DNA from: Ulvibacterium sp965228935
GTDB lineage: Bacteria; Bacteroidota; Bacteroidia; Flavobacteriales; Flavobacteriaceae
Length of the DNA: 64,000 bases
Assembly (NCBI RefSeq): GCF_965228935.1
Contig: NZ_OZ245846.1
Location: forward strand, 2,108,001 to 2,172,000
Direction of reading: 5' to 3'
In this document: positions 63,706 to 64,000 of the stretch, piece after piece
Layout: each line of letters opens with the position of its first letter
How positions within the stretch are numbered: the stretch's first letter is position 1
Position numbers and translations under genes: made by a program
The notes under the pieces: generated by a model
The model's database searches: none
Told to the model about the DNA's origin: nothing
The model's input: the letters and a program-made list of their open reading frames with translations, nothing else

Positions 63706-63748
63706 GTGATCGCGACAGGATTCGAACCTGTGACCGTCTGCTTAGAAG
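63706..63748 (-). repeat. Right attachment site inside tRNA-Arg
   Basis: 43 bases identical to 32,252-32,294. They cover the acceptor 3' strand, T arm, variable loop and part of the anticodon stem of the tRNA, so insertion leaves an intact tRNA. Confidence 0.92.
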
Positions 63749-63780
63749 GCAGATGCTCTATCCAGCTGAGCTACGCGACC
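63707..63780 (-). tRNA. tRNA-Arg (anticodon TCT)
   Basis: 74 nt, CCA not encoded. Acceptor GGTCGCG pairs with CGCGATC (one G-U); D arm GCTC/GAGC; anticodon stem TCTGC/GCAGA with loop CTTCTAA (anticodon TCT); T arm ACAGG-TTCGAAT-CCTGT. Target site of the genomic island. Confidence 0.97.
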
Positions 63781-63905
63781 TTGCGTCGTGTTGCGAAGCT
63801 GCCCGTCCGCCCCAGCGGAGCGTTGGCGGAAGCTACGCGACCTTGCGTTTCGTTGCGAAACTGCCTGTCCGACCCCAGCGGAGTGATGGCGGAAGCTCGC
63901 GACCC
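63768..63905. repeat. Tandem GC-rich repeat carrying copies of the tRNA-Arg 5' end
   Basis: Two imperfect units of about 62 bp begin AGCTACGCGACCTTGCGT (at 63,769 and near 63,831), followed by a partial third start, AGCTCGCGACC. Each holds a GC-rich imperfect palindrome (GTCCGCCCCAGCGGAGC, ending TTGGCGGA). It sits between the two tRNA genes and looks like a REP-type element that has copied the tRNA start. Confidence 0.6.
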
Positions 63906-63945
63906 TAGAAACAAAAAAGCTCCAAGTTTCCTTGGGGCTTCTTAG

Positions 63946-64000
<55 letters not shown>

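Larger units (their letters stand above)
32252..63748. mobile_element. Integrated genomic island in tRNA-Arg(TCT), about 31.5 kb
   Basis: Bounded by a perfect 43-bp direct repeat derived from the tRNA-Arg 3' end. The tyrosine integrase lies just inside the left end and a BfmA-like mobilization protein near the right end. Near-identical 20-bp sequences (32,404-32,423 and 63,640-63,659) lie inside the two ends as probable integrase arm sites. The intact tRNA is at the right end, and the tRNA received a new terminator from the element. No relaxase, coupling protein or conjugation genes are seen, so it is at best mobilizable in trans or immobile. Confidence 0.88.

Overview
The window looks like a marine member of the Flavobacteriaceae (Bacteroidota). 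Evidence: lipoprotein signals of the S-C-(N/S)-K-D-D-D type, a SAM_5-like tyrosine integrase, a one-protein hybrid two-component system ending in an AraC domain, a BfmA-type mobilization protein, a family 2 glycoside hydrolase, and weak Shine-Dalgarno sequences throughout. No taxonomic marker gene is present, so this is an inference from gene families.

Region 1 (1-7.9 kb) is ordinary chromosome with a sugar-catabolism flavour. It holds the end of a membrane protein with a c-type heme site and leucine-rich repeats, then a short-chain dehydrogenase and a fumarylacetoacetate-hydrolase-family enzyme (together the last two steps of a non-phosphorylating L-fucose/L-rhamnose-type acid pathway), then a secreted GH2 enzyme. 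A 42-residue membrane microprotein, a LuxR-type response regulator and a small lipoprotein with a strong terminator follow.

Region 2 (8.3-31.6 kb) is the most unusual part: about 23 kb of co-oriented, mostly abutting genes. It encodes three giant proteins (947, 1960 and 1938 residues) without visible Sec signals, a lipoprotein, two tail-fibre-like proteins with C-terminal peptidase-S74 chaperone domains and nearly identical N-terminal modules, a small tail-type protein, a LytC-like amidase, an unknown protein and a patatin-like phospholipase with membrane helices. No tube, sheath, baseplate, capsid or terminase gene is visible. The first ~330-430 codons of the 1960- and 1938-residue genes are clearly AT-richer than the rest, so these genes look chimeric.

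Region 3 (32,252-63,748) is an integrated island inserted in the 3' end of a tRNA-Arg(TCT) gene. It is bounded by a 43-bp direct repeat (a tRNA 3' fragment on the left, the intact tRNA on the right), with the integrase just inside the left end and a BfmA-like mobilization protein near the right end. Further left are two older, decayed copies of the tRNA end plus terminator. Cargo: a serine hydrolase, ECF sigma factor and membrane-protein operon; two lipoproteins under a probable hybrid two-component regulator; an IS1182-family insertion; a PhyH dioxygenase and AraC pair; an orphan FtsX-type permease; a lipoprotein amidohydrolase; an NCS1-type transporter with a mannitol-dehydrogenase-family enzyme; and a run of NmrA/SDR oxidoreductases with HxlR and AraC regulators that looks like electrophile/quinone stress defence. 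A repeat family of about 65 bp recurs in at least five intergenic spacers of the cargo, and the IS has landed inside one copy.

Region 4 (63.7-64.0 kb) holds the intact tRNA-Arg, a tandem GC-rich repeat and a partial initiator tRNA-Met.
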